From Phycisphaerae bacterium (GTDB taxonomy: Bacteria > Planctomycetota > Phycisphaerae > Phycisphaerales > Phycisphaeraceae): a stretch of DNA of 52,619 nucleotides. Numbering within the stretch: position 1 is the stretch's first letter; each line of letters begins with the position of its first letter. Below are positions 14,323-23,373 of this stretch, in pieces. The stretch is from NCBI GenBank assembly GCA_030426385.1, contig JAUHYI010000025.1, positions 1 through 52,619 of the forward strand, in the 5' to 3' direction. The notes beneath the pieces are model-generated. The model saw only the letters and a program-made list of their open reading frames with translations. It was not told the DNA's origin and made no database searches. A program made the translations under genes and the position numbers.

Positions 14323-17157
14323 ATGACCCGACGATCCCCCCTGTTTTCGATGCGTTTGATCCTGCCAATCTGTGGCGGGCTGGTGTTTGGCGCTGGCCCG
14401 CAATGGGCGTCGGCACAACTGGATAATCTGGACAAGGCCACGCTCATCGACGGCCTGCGGCGCGAAGGCATGGGCGAGTTGCTCAAGCATTTTGCCCAGA
14501 CCGCCACGTTCGAAGATCCAGCCGATGCCCAGTTCGTGTTGTATAGCCAACATCTGTATGAATTCGATGTGAAATTCGATCAGGCCCTGAGCACCGGCGA
14601 CACCACGTTGCGGACCGAGGCCGTGGAGAGTTTCAACGAAGGCCTGGCCGTCCTGCGCCAGTTGATTGCGGATTTTCCGGACCATCTGCAACGGCCGATC
14701 TGGCAAACGGATTTGGGTGAGTTGTTGCTGTTGTCGGATCTGTATTCGATCCATGATTACGCCACCTTGTTTGCGGAATTCGGCGTGATGACGGCCGAGC
14801 AACGCGCAGCATTCGAACGAGCCGCGCCCGAAGCGATGGAAATGCTGGTGGATGCGGACCTGGGTTTGTTTCGTACCGTGGGTGATTTGCCCAAACAGGC
14901 GGATTTCACGGACAAGTATGAACTGACCGGCCTGTGGCGACGCGTCAACGAAGAGTATTACCAGTTAAAAACGCCGTTCTATCTGACGCATGCCAAGCAT
15001 TTCGTCGCGTTGTTGCCCGACAGCAATCGGTATTACCAAACGCTGGGACAGAATAAATATGTGCCGTCTGCGCTGCAGAAAAAAACCGCCAGCGAAGAAC
15101 GACAGGCGCTGTGGACCGATGCGGCCCGTCGTCTGGAGGAATTGCTGGTTCGGCAACAGAGCAACAATTCGGTGAAGCAACCGGCGCTGTCGCTGTTAGG
15201 CCGAGTGTTGTTGGGTCAAGGCAAATATACCGAGGCGATTGCGAAACTGGATCAGGCGATCGCGATGGGGACCGCCAATCGATTTGATTTTGCGGCGCGA
15301 CTGGCCAAGGCCCAGGCACTGTTCCGATCGAACCAGCAAAGCGAAGCGATGACGCAATTGCAAGCGATGCAGGGATATTCGCTGGTGGCACAGGACCTGC
15401 GTTTTCGATTGCTGCTCACCGACACAGTGCATCAGTTGATGTTGGAACAAGCCACGGCCATCAAAGACAATGCCGCGCGTCAGCAAGCATTGGCCGACGC
15501 CTATGAGCCTTACCTGGAACTGTTCAACGACGAAAATCTGGGCGACGCCGGCGAACAGATAAAGATGTTCGTGTTTCGACGATGGCAGGAAAACGTCAAG
15601 CCGAATCAATCAATGAATGAACTGCCTGCAGTGGTGGTCAGTGCGATCGGCGAGATGGGGCGAATCGCGGGTCAGAACATGATGGCCCAGGCACAGGAAA
15701 GCGAAGACGCAGAACTGTTCGATCAGGCGATGCCGAAGTTTGAGCAGAGCGTCACCGCGCTGACGGAATTATTGAAGCGTGCAAATCTGTCGCCTGCGGT
15801 CGAAGCTAACGCACGATTCAATCTGGCACGGTCGAAATATTTTCTGGCTCAGGGCGATATCGATAAGGTGATCCAAGCCGCGCATGAGTACATCGCATTG
15901 GGCGAAAAATTGCCCAACGAAACCGTGACACAAACGGCCATGGCAGACATGGTGTCGATCTTGCGGCCATTGCATACACAACAGCCTCGTCCCGTGGGAG
16001 TCGACGAGGTGTATAGCAAGGCCGGCGCGATGCTGTTGGAAAAAATGCCGGATTCAGCGGTAGCGCATAATGAACGTTACTACTACGCGTTGGCCATCCT
16101 GAACGCCGCGGGGAAAAAGACCGAAGCGATCGCGGTGTTGGATGCGTTGCCATTCGGGTATCCGGATTATTTCCTCGGACAGGCGGCAAAGTTGACGCTG
16201 ATGTTGGAATTGCCGAATCAAGACGATGAAGCGCTGATTCAACAGATCGATGAAAATGCACAGGCACTCGAACGCGAGACAGAGAACGCGCAAGGATCAG
16301 GCGACGAAACGCAGCAAGCCCTGATCACCAGTGCGGGAGGCACGGCACGACTGGCCCGGGTGGATGTCGCCATGCGACGTGGTCAACACGAGCAAGCCGT
16401 AGAATTGTTGCAGGGGTTTGAAGATCAATACGAGAGCGACCCAGCGTTGATTTCGTTTGCATTGGAAAAACGAATCCTGTCACAAGTCGAAGCGAACCAA
16501 TTCAAAGAAGCAGGCGAGCAGGCCCAGCGAATGATGGCGCGGTTCCCGGATGATGCGGCGTTTGTGATTGACAACGTGCTGGGCAAACTCGAATCGATGA
16601 TCGATGGCTTGCGTCAACAATCGGCGCAGACCTTGGTCGCAGCAGAAAAACGTCAATTCGAAGATCGAGCGACAGCCATCGCTACCACTGCGGTGGACCT
16701 GGCCAAACTGTTAATGGACTGGGCCAAGACGCAGAACCTGTCCGAAGAGGAAATGGTCGCGTTTGAATTGCCCTACACGCGAGCACTGCGATTGGCGGGC
16801 CGACCCGATGAAGCGCGAACGATTATCGAATCGATGCTAACCAAATTCGACACGGACCCGGACGTGTTACACAACGCATTGGAAATGTATTTCGCGCTGG
16901 GCAGTCCGACGAAAAACGAAGAACTGCTGATCGAAGCAGGCGGCATGGCCAACGTGCTCATCGGTGGATTACAACCGCCGTACCCGCCGATCTATTGGAA
17001 CGCTTGGATGCGGCGTTTGCAGATCAATGACCTGTTGCAACAGTACACGGACGACATTTATTTCCGCGTGCTGCAACTGGAACAGACCGATGCAAACCTG
17101 GGCGGCGAACCGTACAAGTCAGAACTGACACGATTGAAAGTGAAATACCAGCCGTAG
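14323..17157 (+). CDS. Large secreted TPR/helical-repeat protein
   Basis: 944 residues. The signal peptide (MRLILPICGGLVFGAGPQWASAQ) ends near residue 33, and the remainder is almost wholly alpha-helical repeats, with recognisable TPR units such as GRVLLGQGKYTEAIAKLDQA and PYTRALRLAGRPDEARTIIE. No catalytic motif is seen. It closes the VWA/ExbB/ExbD cluster, 125 bp after the second exbD, with no terminator between. Periplasmic location and length suggest a scaffold reaching across the envelope. The next gene downstream differs in base composition, so the cluster most likely ends here. Confidence 0.82.
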   Translation: MTRRSPLFSMRLILPICGGLVFGAGPQWASAQLDNLDKATLIDGLRREGMGELLKHFAQTATFEDPADAQFVLYSQHLYEFDVKFDQALSTGDTTLRTEAVESFNEGLAVLRQLIADFPDHLQRPIWQTDLGELLLLSDLYSIHDYATLFAEFGVMTAEQRAAFERAAPEAMEMLVDADLGLFRTVGDLPKQADFTDKYELTGLWRRVNEEYYQLKTPFYLTHAKHFVALLPDSNRYYQTLGQNKYVPSALQKKTASEERQALWTDAARRLEELLVRQQSNNSVKQPALSLLGRVLLGQGKYTEAIAKLDQAIAMGTANRFDFAARLAKAQALFRSNQQSEAMTQLQAMQGYSLVAQDLRFRLLLTDTVHQLMLEQATAIKDNAARQQALADAYEPYLELFNDENLGDAGEQIKMFVFRRWQENVKPNQSMNELPAVVVSAIGEMGRIAGQNMMAQAQESEDAELFDQAMPKFEQSVTALTELLKRANLSPAVEANARFNLARSKYFLAQGDIDKVIQAAHEYIALGEKLPNETVTQTAMADMVSILRPLHTQQPRPVGVDEVYSKAGAMLLEKMPDSAVAHNERYYYALAILNAAGKKTEAIAVLDALPFGYPDYFLGQAAKLTLMLELPNQDDEALIQQIDENAQALERETENAQGSGDETQQALITSAGGTARLARVDVAMRRGQHEQAVELLQGFEDQYESDPALISFALEKRILSQVEANQFKEAGEQAQRMMARFPDDAAFVIDNVLGKLESMIDGLRQQSAQTLVAAEKRQFEDRATAIATTAVDLAKLLMDWAKTQNLSEEEMVAFELPYTRALRLAGRPDEARTIIESMLTKFDTDPDVLHNALEMYFALGSPTKNEELLIEAGGMANVLIGGLQPPYPPIYWNAWMRRLQINDLLQQYTDDIYFRVLQLEQTDANLGGEPYKSELTRLKVKYQP

Positions 17158-17213
17158 AAATAAACATTGCTTCTGCTCTCTTATCATTATAAACCCGCTT
17201 CTGAGGGGTATAC

Positions 17214-17849
17214 ATGCAACGACTCTTATGGGCTTTACCAACTGTCTTGGCTACTGGTTTAGCCCTTTGGCTCGGCACCGCCAAATCCAGTCTGGGAGGT
17301 TGGTTTTGGGTTCTGTTTTTAGTTGACCTGTTATTAGTGCTATTTGCGAATGTTGTAAGCGACGTTCGGCCTTGGACGAGCCGTGAAGCCTACGGCATTC
17401 TTCTCGGAGTCATTGCAGCCGCAAAATTACCGCCAGACAAGGTCAGAATCTGCGTTTATAAGCCCGTCTGGTGGAGCAAAAACTACTTAAAACAAATTAC
17501 ACCCTATGCACCTTCTGGCGAATGGGCTTCAAAACTCCGATGTCAAAGTGCCACAAAAGGTGCCGTAGGAAGAGCTTATAGAACAAAATCGAACACCATT
17601 GCCGTTTTCCCAAACGATACTGAACGGATTGAAAGCTGTATAAAAGCATTCGGATATTCCGAAAAAGAAGCGACTAATCTTAAACCCGGCAGAACCGGCA
17701 TGGGTGCTTATCCGGTGAAAGGGAAAAACGATAAAGTGACACATGTAATTTATTTTGATACCAGTATCGAAAATATCTCAGCCCAACACCTTCAAGGTAC
17801 GATATCAAGAAAGCTACAGCGGGCAGCTCGGGAGTTGCCTGGCGTATGA
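17214..17849 (+). CDS. Membrane-anchored GAF-like protein
   Basis: 211 residues with GAGGGG seven bases before the ATG. Two membrane helices (residues ~5-22 and ~28-48) are followed by a cytosolic domain. Its end resembles a GAF sensor fold (KGAVGRAYRTKSNTIAVFPN and GMGAYPVKGKNDKVTHVIYF), though no ligand residues can be assigned. Codon use is clearly more AT-rich than the genes on both sides, and the pair with the next small gene looks acquired. Similar two-helix GAF proteins occur as orphan sensors; here no output domain is attached. Confidence 0.6.
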   Translation: MQRLLWALPTVLATGLALWLGTAKSSLGGWFWVLFLVDLLLVLFANVVSDVRPWTSREAYGILLGVIAAAKLPPDKVRICVYKPVWWSKNYLKQITPYAPSGEWASKLRCQSATKGAVGRAYRTKSNTIAVFPNDTERIESCIKAFGYSEKEATNLKPGRTGMGAYPVKGKNDKVTHVIYFDTSIENISAQHLQGTISRKLQRAARELPGV

Positions 17850-17892
17850 TAAACGCCTACTATTATGACTGAATTTGGGGATAAGTAGCATT

Positions 17893-18150
17893 ATGACCAA
17901 TACCAATACCATCGAGAGTGAATCGCCTTTTCAGACGGGTTATGAAACACCTGAAGACACGTGGTTGCCCGCTCGAACACATGACGGTGAAATCATTTCT
18001 GGCGTTTATGATCAACCAGTATCAGAAACTTGTCGTACACGAATGGTAGAAGTGTCTGAAGCAAGAGATACTGTTGCAATGATCCGCTCGGTAGTGAAAG
18101 CAATCCCCTTTATTGGGTCAGTTGTTCGTTTGTCACACAAACAGAGCTAG
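17893..18150 (+). CDS. Small hypothetical protein, AT-rich pair partner
   Basis: 85 residues from ATG at 17893, 43 bp after the GAF-like gene and in the same direction. The N-terminus is polar and acidic, and the C-terminus holds a short hydrophobic stretch ending in basic residues (AIPFIGSVVRLSHKQS). No family is recognised. Base composition matches the preceding gene rather than the region, supporting joint transfer. Confidence 0.5.
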   Translation: MTNTNTIESESPFQTGYETPEDTWLPARTHDGEIISGVYDQPVSETCRTRMVEVSEARDTVAMIRSVVKAIPFIGSVVRLSHKQS

Positions 18151-18273
18151 CGATTTATTCGTGGGGGGTTCTTTGTGTTGTTGCGCAAACAACATCAAAA
18201 TAATTTATTGTATCTAAACGAGACTCGACAGCGTATCGCTGTGGTGCTGGCAACTTCTTGATACAAAATAATT

Positions 18274-19350
18274 ATGATGAACCAACGCACGATCCCCGGC
18301 ACCGACTTGTCTGTCAGTCTACTGGCGTTTGGAAATTTCGTGTTCGGCACGAACTGGTGGGGTGATTTCACCGATGAAGACGGGATCAGTCTGCAGAATT
18401 TTGCGTTTGATCAAGGCGTCAATTTTTTTGATACCGGCGCTGCGTATGGCAACGGGCGTGCGGAACGATTACTCGCTGAGACGATCGATTATGCGGGGCG
18501 GGACAACCTGATTATTTCCACGAAATTCGGATACGATTTTTATTCCGATGCCGGTGAAGAAGGCGGGCATCGCGAACGGAAGCAGGATTTTTCGCCGAAG
18601 TTTTTGCGGTATGACCTGGAACAATCTTTGAAACGCATGCGCATCGATTGCGTGGATCTGTATCAGGCTCACAATCTAAAACTGCCTCAGTATCAGGACG
18701 ACCTGTTCGACACGTTGGGGCAATTGGTGGACGAAGGGAAAATTCGCTACTGGGGCGTGGCGATGGGTCCTGCGATTGGTTGGCGAGAAGAAGGCTACGA
18801 CGCGTTTATCAAACATGACGCGGCGACAGTGCAAACCGTGATGAACATGTACGAACAGGATCCGGGGCGCGAGTTTTGCGAGATTGCGACCTCGCGCCAG
18901 CGCGGCGGGGTGATTGCCCGCGTGCCGACCAACTCGGGGATTCTCGATGAGGAATTCAAATCGGCGGACCATCAATTCCCTGCGTCGGACCATCGCAAGT
19001 TCCGCGACAAGAATTGGCTGGTGTATGGGCTGCAAAAAAATGACATCGTGCGACCGATCGCTGAGGCGCAGGGTTGTTCGATTCGTCAGTTGGCCACGAA
19101 ATGGTTAGCGAGTCAGCCGGGTTTGGTTTCGATTGAGCCGAACTTGCTGACCGAAGCGGACGTAATGGAATTTTCGGCGGCATGTGAGGATGGAAATTGC
19201 ACTTTGCCGCAGGCCACGCTCGATCAGATTGCCGGATTGTATGCCGATGATTTTGGGTTGGGTGATGAGGCGCATCCGTGCGACTGGAAATCCAGCGTGA
19301 CCGAATCGGGGACGATTCGCAGTGGGTATCAGTCGCCGGCCGGGGTGTGA
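18274..19350 (+). CDS. Aldo/keto reductase family oxidoreductase
   Basis: 358 residues. TIM-barrel NAD(P)H-dependent reductase: NFFDTGAAYGNGRAE carries the catalytic Asp and Tyr, IISTKFGYDF the Lys, and VDLYQAHN the His of the tetrad. RYWGVAMGPA and RQLATKWLASQPG fit later barrel strands. The substrate is unknown; size and motifs resemble the YajO/YhdN-like group. No Shine-Dalgarno is seen; an imperfect inverted repeat (ATTTATTGTATC / GATACAAAAT) lies in the 120 bp upstream. The next gene begins 60 bp downstream. Confidence 0.92.
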   Translation: MMNQRTIPGTDLSVSLLAFGNFVFGTNWWGDFTDEDGISLQNFAFDQGVNFFDTGAAYGNGRAERLLAETIDYAGRDNLIISTKFGYDFYSDAGEEGGHRERKQDFSPKFLRYDLEQSLKRMRIDCVDLYQAHNLKLPQYQDDLFDTLGQLVDEGKIRYWGVAMGPAIGWREEGYDAFIKHDAATVQTVMNMYEQDPGREFCEIATSRQRGGVIARVPTNSGILDEEFKSADHQFPASDHRKFRDKNWLVYGLQKNDIVRPIAEAQGCSIRQLATKWLASQPGLVSIEPNLLTEADVMEFSAACEDGNCTLPQATLDQIAGLYADDFGLGDEAHPCDWKSSVTESGTIRSGYQSPAGV

Positions 19351-19410
19351 ATGTGATGCCATGGCCAACCCATGAACCCATCTAAGTTGGCCAGCGTATA
19401 ACATGGACCC

Positions 19411-19953
19411 ATGGCCCACGGCATGCACGACGACAAAGCGGTGATTTATCAAGGCACGCGGGTGACCCTGCGGGCGGTGGCATTGCCTGGTCGAGATGGG
19501 GGTGTGATCAATCGAGAAGTGGCAGAGGTGGCCGACGCGGTGGTGATTTTGCCGGTGCTGGATGATGAGCATCTGGTGCTGATTCGCAACGAACGTTTCG
19601 CAGTGGGCAAGACGTTATTGGAATTACCCGCAGGCACGATCGAGCCTGGCGAAGATCCGGATGTTTGCGCGGGTCGAGAACTGGAAGAGGAAACGGGCTA
19701 TGCGGCCGATAATATCGAGCGATTGACCGCGTATTACCCGACGCCGGGATTTTGCACGGAGAAGTTGCACGCATACCGAGCGACCGGGCTGACATTTCAC
19801 GGCCAATCGCTCGACGAGAACGAACGAATCACGACGCAAGTTTTGAGCTGGGATCAGACGATGGAGAAGATACGCACCGGCGAAATCGAGGATGCCAAGA
19901 CGATCGCAACGGTGCTGTTTGTGCGAGCGTTTATGAAACCGTCACAAGTTTGA
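19411..19953 (+). CDS. Nudix hydrolase, ADP-ribose pyrophosphatase-like
   Basis: 180 residues. The Nudix box G-x5-E-x7-RE-x2-EE-x-G is complete in GTIEPGEDPDVCAGRELEEE followed by TGY (near residue 76). The preceding LIRNERFAVGKTLLELPAG and following TPGFCTEKLHAY match the NudF/ADP-ribose pyrophosphatase subgroup, which cleaves ADP-ribose or nucleoside-diphosphate sugars using Mg2+. The rhomboid gene follows after 43 bp, and the aldo/keto reductase precedes by 60 bp, so the three may be co-transcribed without an obvious shared role. Confidence 0.9.
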   Translation: MAHGMHDDKAVIYQGTRVTLRAVALPGRDGGVINREVAEVADAVVILPVLDDEHLVLIRNERFAVGKTLLELPAGTIEPGEDPDVCAGRELEEETGYAADNIERLTAYYPTPGFCTEKLHAYRATGLTFHGQSLDENERITTQVLSWDQTMEKIRTGEIEDAKTIATVLFVRAFMKPSQV

Positions 19954-19996
19954 TCGCAAGGTGGACGGCCTGTGACATTACGAATTGAGAAGCATT

Positions 19997-20887
19997 ATGG
20001 GTTGGGATAACCGACAGTATTATCGAGAAGACCGTTACGGCGGGGGCGGTGGTGGATTTGGATCGCGTTTGAACGGGCATTCGGTCGTGACGTGGTTGCT
20101 GGGTATCAATGCGATTGTATTTTTGCTCAACAGCGTGCTGGCAGGTGGACACCGCACGCAAGCCATAGCGCCTGAAATCTGGGGTAATTTCAATGTCGAG
20201 CAAGGGATTTACGGGTTGCAATTGTGGCGGGTGGTGACGTATCAATTTCTGCATGCGAATTTGATGCACATCATTTTCAACATGATCGGGCTGTATTTCT
20301 TCGGGCCGATGATGGAACAATGGTGGGGTAGCCGACGGTTCATCGCGTTTTACCTGTTATGCGGGGTGAGCGGTGCGATTTTGATGACGGTGTTGGGATT
20401 TGTACCGGGGTTATTGTTGGTCTCGACGCAAACGCCATTGGTCGGTGCATCGGGTGCGATCTTCGGGATATTAATCGGTGCGGCACGGGTGGCCCCGAAT
20501 CAACGGGTGATGTTGCTGTTCCCGCCGATACCGATGCAATTGCGCACGATGGCATGGTTTTTCCTGGGGATGTCCGCGTTGGGTTTGCTGGCAGGCAACA
20601 ACGCAGGCGGCGAAGCGGCGCACCTGGGCGGAGCATTGCTGGGATTTTTGCTGGTGTCTAATCCGCGCGTGCTCAACTGGGCTGATCGTGGATCGATGCC
20701 CACCTTGCGATCGCTGTCAGACAAACGCAAAAAATATTCGCAGCACAAACAGAAACAATCCGAAGCGGCCACGCAAGCGGAGGTCGATCGTATTCTGGAT
20801 AAGGTGCGCGATCAGGGGTTGCATAGCCTGTCGGCTAAAGAGAAAAAAATCCTGCAACAGGAAACGGACCGCAAACAGGCGGGATGA
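19997..20887 (+). CDS. Rhomboid-family intramembrane serine protease
   Basis: 296 residues from ATG at 19997. Six membrane helices are expected. HANLMHIIFNMIGLYFFGP carries the loop-1/TM2 HxxxN signature, GASG contains catalytic Ser152, and GGEAAHLGGALLGF contains His209, so the Ser-His dyad is intact. A Gly-rich head precedes TM1. A basic helical C-terminal extension of about 55 residues (KRKKYSQHKQKQ ... LSAKEKKILQQ) is cytosolic and of a type often attached to bacterial rhomboids. It cleaves membrane proteins within their helices; the substrates are unknown. Confidence 0.93.
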   Translation: MGWDNRQYYREDRYGGGGGGFGSRLNGHSVVTWLLGINAIVFLLNSVLAGGHRTQAIAPEIWGNFNVEQGIYGLQLWRVVTYQFLHANLMHIIFNMIGLYFFGPMMEQWWGSRRFIAFYLLCGVSGAILMTVLGFVPGLLLVSTQTPLVGASGAIFGILIGAARVAPNQRVMLLFPPIPMQLRTMAWFFLGMSALGLLAGNNAGGEAAHLGGALLGFLLVSNPRVLNWADRGSMPTLRSLSDKRKKYSQHKQKQSEAATQAEVDRILDKVRDQGLHSLSAKEKKILQQETDRKQAG

Positions 20888-20968
20888 ACGCGAGTCACCG
20901 TTGCCATTCAGGCTGCAGCTAGCCGGGATTCCTAAGCGGATTCCATGGATATGTCGTGCGTGATATTT

Positions 20969-21054
20969 CGTTAGCCGCCGCCTTTATGGCGGCGCGAGGG
21001 CCTGTGCTTGCCCCACGATTCACGCCGCCATTCAGGCTGCGGCTGACGCGCGAG
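20969..21054. repeat. Inverted REP-like pair (degenerate)
   Basis: CGTTAGCCGCCGCCTTTATG with GCGGCGCG (20969-20996) and an inverted relative CGCCGCCATTCAGGCTGCGG (21023-21054). A third half-like piece (CATTCAGGCTGCAGCTAGCC) is at 20907. The arms differ more than in the pairs at 5246 and 7642, suggesting an older copy. Confidence 0.65.
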
Positions 21055-21213
21055 TTCTACGGGGGATGCGTCTCGCTAAATTTTTCTGGTATGCACCCTC
21101 GGTTTCCCCCGGTTTCCCCCCCCCGGTATTCACCGGGGGCTAGGATAAATGGTACAGCTCTCCATGGCAGGTAGGCCCGTAGGCAGGTGGGCTTATCGCC
21201 ATTCGTATTAATC
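21040..21213 (+). repeat. ~100-bp palindromic element, copy B (diverged)
   Basis: GCGCGAGTTCTACG, a TAAATTTTTCTGG block, a poly-C stretch with two GGTTTCCCCC copies, the exact hairpin CCCCCGGTATTCACCGGGGG (21120-21139), then CTTATCGCCATTCGTATTAA, which matches the right end of copy A. About 60 bp of extra sequence lie on the right side. Confidence 0.6.
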
Positions 21214-21684
21214 CATGATGTTGTCAAACCATGCCATGGCCCGACGGATGAATTCGCGTTCGCTGTCGTAGGTGAGCCGTTTGAGCGCGTGGGTCATGTC
21301 CTTGGCCCAGCGAACTTCGAATAGCGCTTCTTCGGAATCCGGATCCACATCCATGCCTGCGTAGGTGCGATCGGTCAGACCCATCAGGTAATAATGTTCA
21401 TGGCGCATCAATTCGGTACGTTTGCCTTTTTTCTGGCGAATGTAAGGGGTTTGCGATCGGCCCAAGTCGTCGATGATTTTGGTGCCGGGGTAGCCGGTTT
21501 CTTCAGCAACCTCGCGTTGAGCAGCCCGTTCATCCGTTTCACCGGGTTCGATTTTCCCCTTGGGCAAGCGGATTTCATGGATCATCTTGCCGTTGCGTTT
21601 CACATCGCGTTCAATCAAAAGCACGCGTCCGGCAGAGCCGAATGGGTCGAGTACGATGCCGCCTGCGGTGTGTCTGTGTTTCAT
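21208..21684 (-). CDS. Nudix hydrolase
   Basis: 158 residues from ATG at 21684. The open frame continues upstream into G-tract repeats and encodes only Pro/His-rich sequence, so the internal ATG (MKHRHTAGGIVLD) is preferred. The Nudix box is complete: GKIEPGETDERAAQREVAEE followed by TGY. The beginning (HTAGGIVLDPFG...RVLLIERD) and the size resemble the (di)nucleoside polyphosphate hydrolase/MutT-type group, so it may cleave Ap4A-like or oxidised nucleotides. It is divergent from tgt. Confidence 0.87.
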   Translation of the reverse strand: MKHRHTAGGIVLDPFGSAGRVLLIERDVKRNGKMIHEIRLPKGKIEPGETDERAAQREVAEETGYPGTKIIDDLGRSQTPYIRQKKGKRTELMRHEHYYLMGLTDRTYAGMDVDPDSEEALFEVRWAKDMTHALKRLTYDSEREFIRRAMAWFDNIMD

Positions 21685-21847
21685 GATGGTCACTGATGGC
21701 TGATGAATCGTGGTCGTGATGTTACACCAAACGTAACGGATGAATGGTAACGAGTAGAATGGCCGTTCGTCACCATTTGTGATGGGCGAATTGTTATTCT
21801 GATGGCTCAAGGGAGAGCGATGGGGAGCATGAAGAGGAAACGCGGGG

Positions 21848-21902
21848 GAATGTGGGGGAACGTGAGGGGGAAATGTGGGGGGGGAAATGTGGGGGGGGAG
21901 AT
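21848..21902 (+). repeat. G-tract array in the leader of tgt
   Basis: GGGGGAATGTGGGGGAACGT, GAGGGGGAAATG and TGGGGGGGAAATGTGGGGGG runs end about 17 bases before the tgt ATG. At least five G runs with AAATGT spacers form a potential G-quadruplex on the coding strand. Confidence 0.85.
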
Positions 21903-21919
21903 TGGGAACGATAAACACG

Positions 21920-23233
21920 ATGGCTAAACCTTTGCAATTCGACATTTCGCATCACGACACGACCAGCCACGCGCGGGTGGGTCGAGTGACCACGCCTCAT
22001 GGGTCGTTCGATACGCCTGCGTTCATGTCGGTGGGCACGCAGGGGACGATCAAGGGTGTGTTGCCGGAGCTGGTCGAGCGGGTCGGAGCGCAGATCATTC
22101 TGGGAAATACGTACCACCTGATGCTGAGGCCGGGCTCGGAACTGGTGGCCAAAATGGGCGGACTGCATCAATGGATGCGGTGGAACCATCCGATCCTGAC
22201 CGATTCGGGCGGGTTCCAGGTGTTCAGCATGGCCGACATCAATCGCATCGATGACGATGGCGTCAGATTCAAAAGCCACCTCGATGGCTCGATGATCGAC
22301 CTGACGCCTGCCCGATCGATGCAGGTGCAAAACGAACTGGGGGCAGACATCATCATGGCATTTGATGATTGTCCCCCACCCCCACTTCCCCCCACGTCCC
22401 CCACAATTTCCCCCGCAGGCCATGACGTGTCAGGCAGCATGCCGGGGGAACCTGCGGTATCCACCGCAGGCTGTGAAAATCAGGCATCAGGGGGAAATGC
22501 TGGGGGGGCGGGGGGGACAGGGAGTGGGGGAAGTGGGGGGGGGTATGAGGAGCGGATTCGGGTGGCCAATGAGCGGACGTTGCGATGGCTGGACGAGTGT
22601 GTGAAAACGCATGGGCGATCGGATGATCAGGCGTTGTTTGGGATTGTGCAGGGCGGGGTTGATCTGGACGCGCGAACACGGTGCGCGGCGGGGGTGATGC
22701 AGCACGATTTGCCGGGCTATGCGATTGGGGGAGTGGCTGTGGGGGAAACGCCTGAGGATATGCAGCGGATTGTGGAGCATACCGCCCCGCTGTTACCTGC
22801 GGAAAAACCGCGATATTTGATGGGTGTGGGCTATGAGCGGGATATTCTGATGGCGGTGCGGGCGGGGGTGGATATGTTCGATTGCGTGTTGCCGACGCGG
22901 AACGGGCGAAATGCCAATGCGTTTACCTCGACGGGTCAGGTGCGGATGCGAAATGCTCCGCATCGTGAGGATCCGGGTCCGTTGGATGAAAATTGCGATT
23001 GCGTGGCGTGTGCGGGGTGGCCCGGGAGCGGGGGCGGATTTAGTCGCAGCTATATTCGGCATCTGTTTCATGCCGACGAGATGCTGGGCCCGATCCTGGT
23101 GAGTCTGCATAACCTACGGCATTTTCAGCGTTACCTATTGGACATCCGGACGGCGATTGCGGACAATGATTGGTCTTCGCTGGGCCGACGTTGGCCGGTG
23201 ATCGCCGACCAGATTCGCGCGTTTGAGAATTGA
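21920..23233 (+). CDS. tgt: Queuine tRNA-ribosyltransferase with internal low-complexity insertion
   Basis: 437 residues from ATG at 21920. It exchanges guanine-34 for a queuine precursor in GUN-anticodon tRNAs. LTDSGGFQVF (general Asp) and MFDCVLPTRNGR (nucleophilic Asp) are intact, as are CDCVAC and a following SYIRHLFHADE for zinc. Between MAFDDC (Cys151) and YEERIRVANERTLRW (from 209) about 55 extra residues of Pro-rich then Gly-rich sequence replace the short loop of other family members. The DNA there is a C-tract, a hairpin and a G-tract like an intergenic repeat. A second, smaller insertion (GWPGSGGG) sits in the zinc loop. The enzyme may still fold if both are surface loops. It is followed by yajC and secDF, the classical order. 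Confidence 0.95.
   Translation: MAKPLQFDISHHDTTSHARVGRVTTPHGSFDTPAFMSVGTQGTIKGVLPELVERVGAQIILGNTYHLMLRPGSELVAKMGGLHQWMRWNHPILTDSGGFQVFSMADINRIDDDGVRFKSHLDGSMIDLTPARSMQVQNELGADIIMAFDDCPPPPLPPTSPTISPAGHDVSGSMPGEPAVSTAGCENQASGGNAGGAGGTGSGGSGGGYEERIRVANERTLRWLDECVKTHGRSDDQALFGIVQGGVDLDARTRCAAGVMQHDLPGYAIGGVAVGETPEDMQRIVEHTAPLLPAEKPRYLMGVGYERDILMAVRAGVDMFDCVLPTRNGRNANAFTSTGQVRMRNAPHREDPGPLDENCDCVACAGWPGSGGGFSRSYIRHLFHADEMLGPILVSLHNLRHFQRYLLDIRTAIADNDWSSLGRRWPVIADQIRAFEN
22373..22548 (+). repeat. C-tract/hairpin/G-tract element inserted in tgt
   Basis: CCCCCACCCCCACTTCCCCC and CACGTCCCCCACAATTTCCC come first, then a hairpin CCTGCGG-TATC-CACCGCAGG (22450-22470) resembling the CCGG-TATTC-ACCGG hairpins elsewhere, then GGGGGAAATGCTGGGGGG and further G runs. 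The order C, hairpin, G is the same as in the intergenic region 10645-10768. The reading frame is preserved. Confidence 0.8.
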
Positions 23234-23373
23234 CGCGTGGTGGTCGGTGCTGTTCGTCGCATGTCGAGGCGGCTGCTGGTTTTTGATCCGTGCGTGAAGC
23301 GGGATGTTGAACCGGAGCAAGTCTGGCGGTTGGCATGATTCGACGTGACTCCGTGATTCTTTGATCAATTTCT

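Noticed and set aside
18190..18272. Integron attC-like site between AT-rich genes and aldo/keto reductase
   Set aside because: Only an imperfect inverted repeat; no core site and no integrase nearby.
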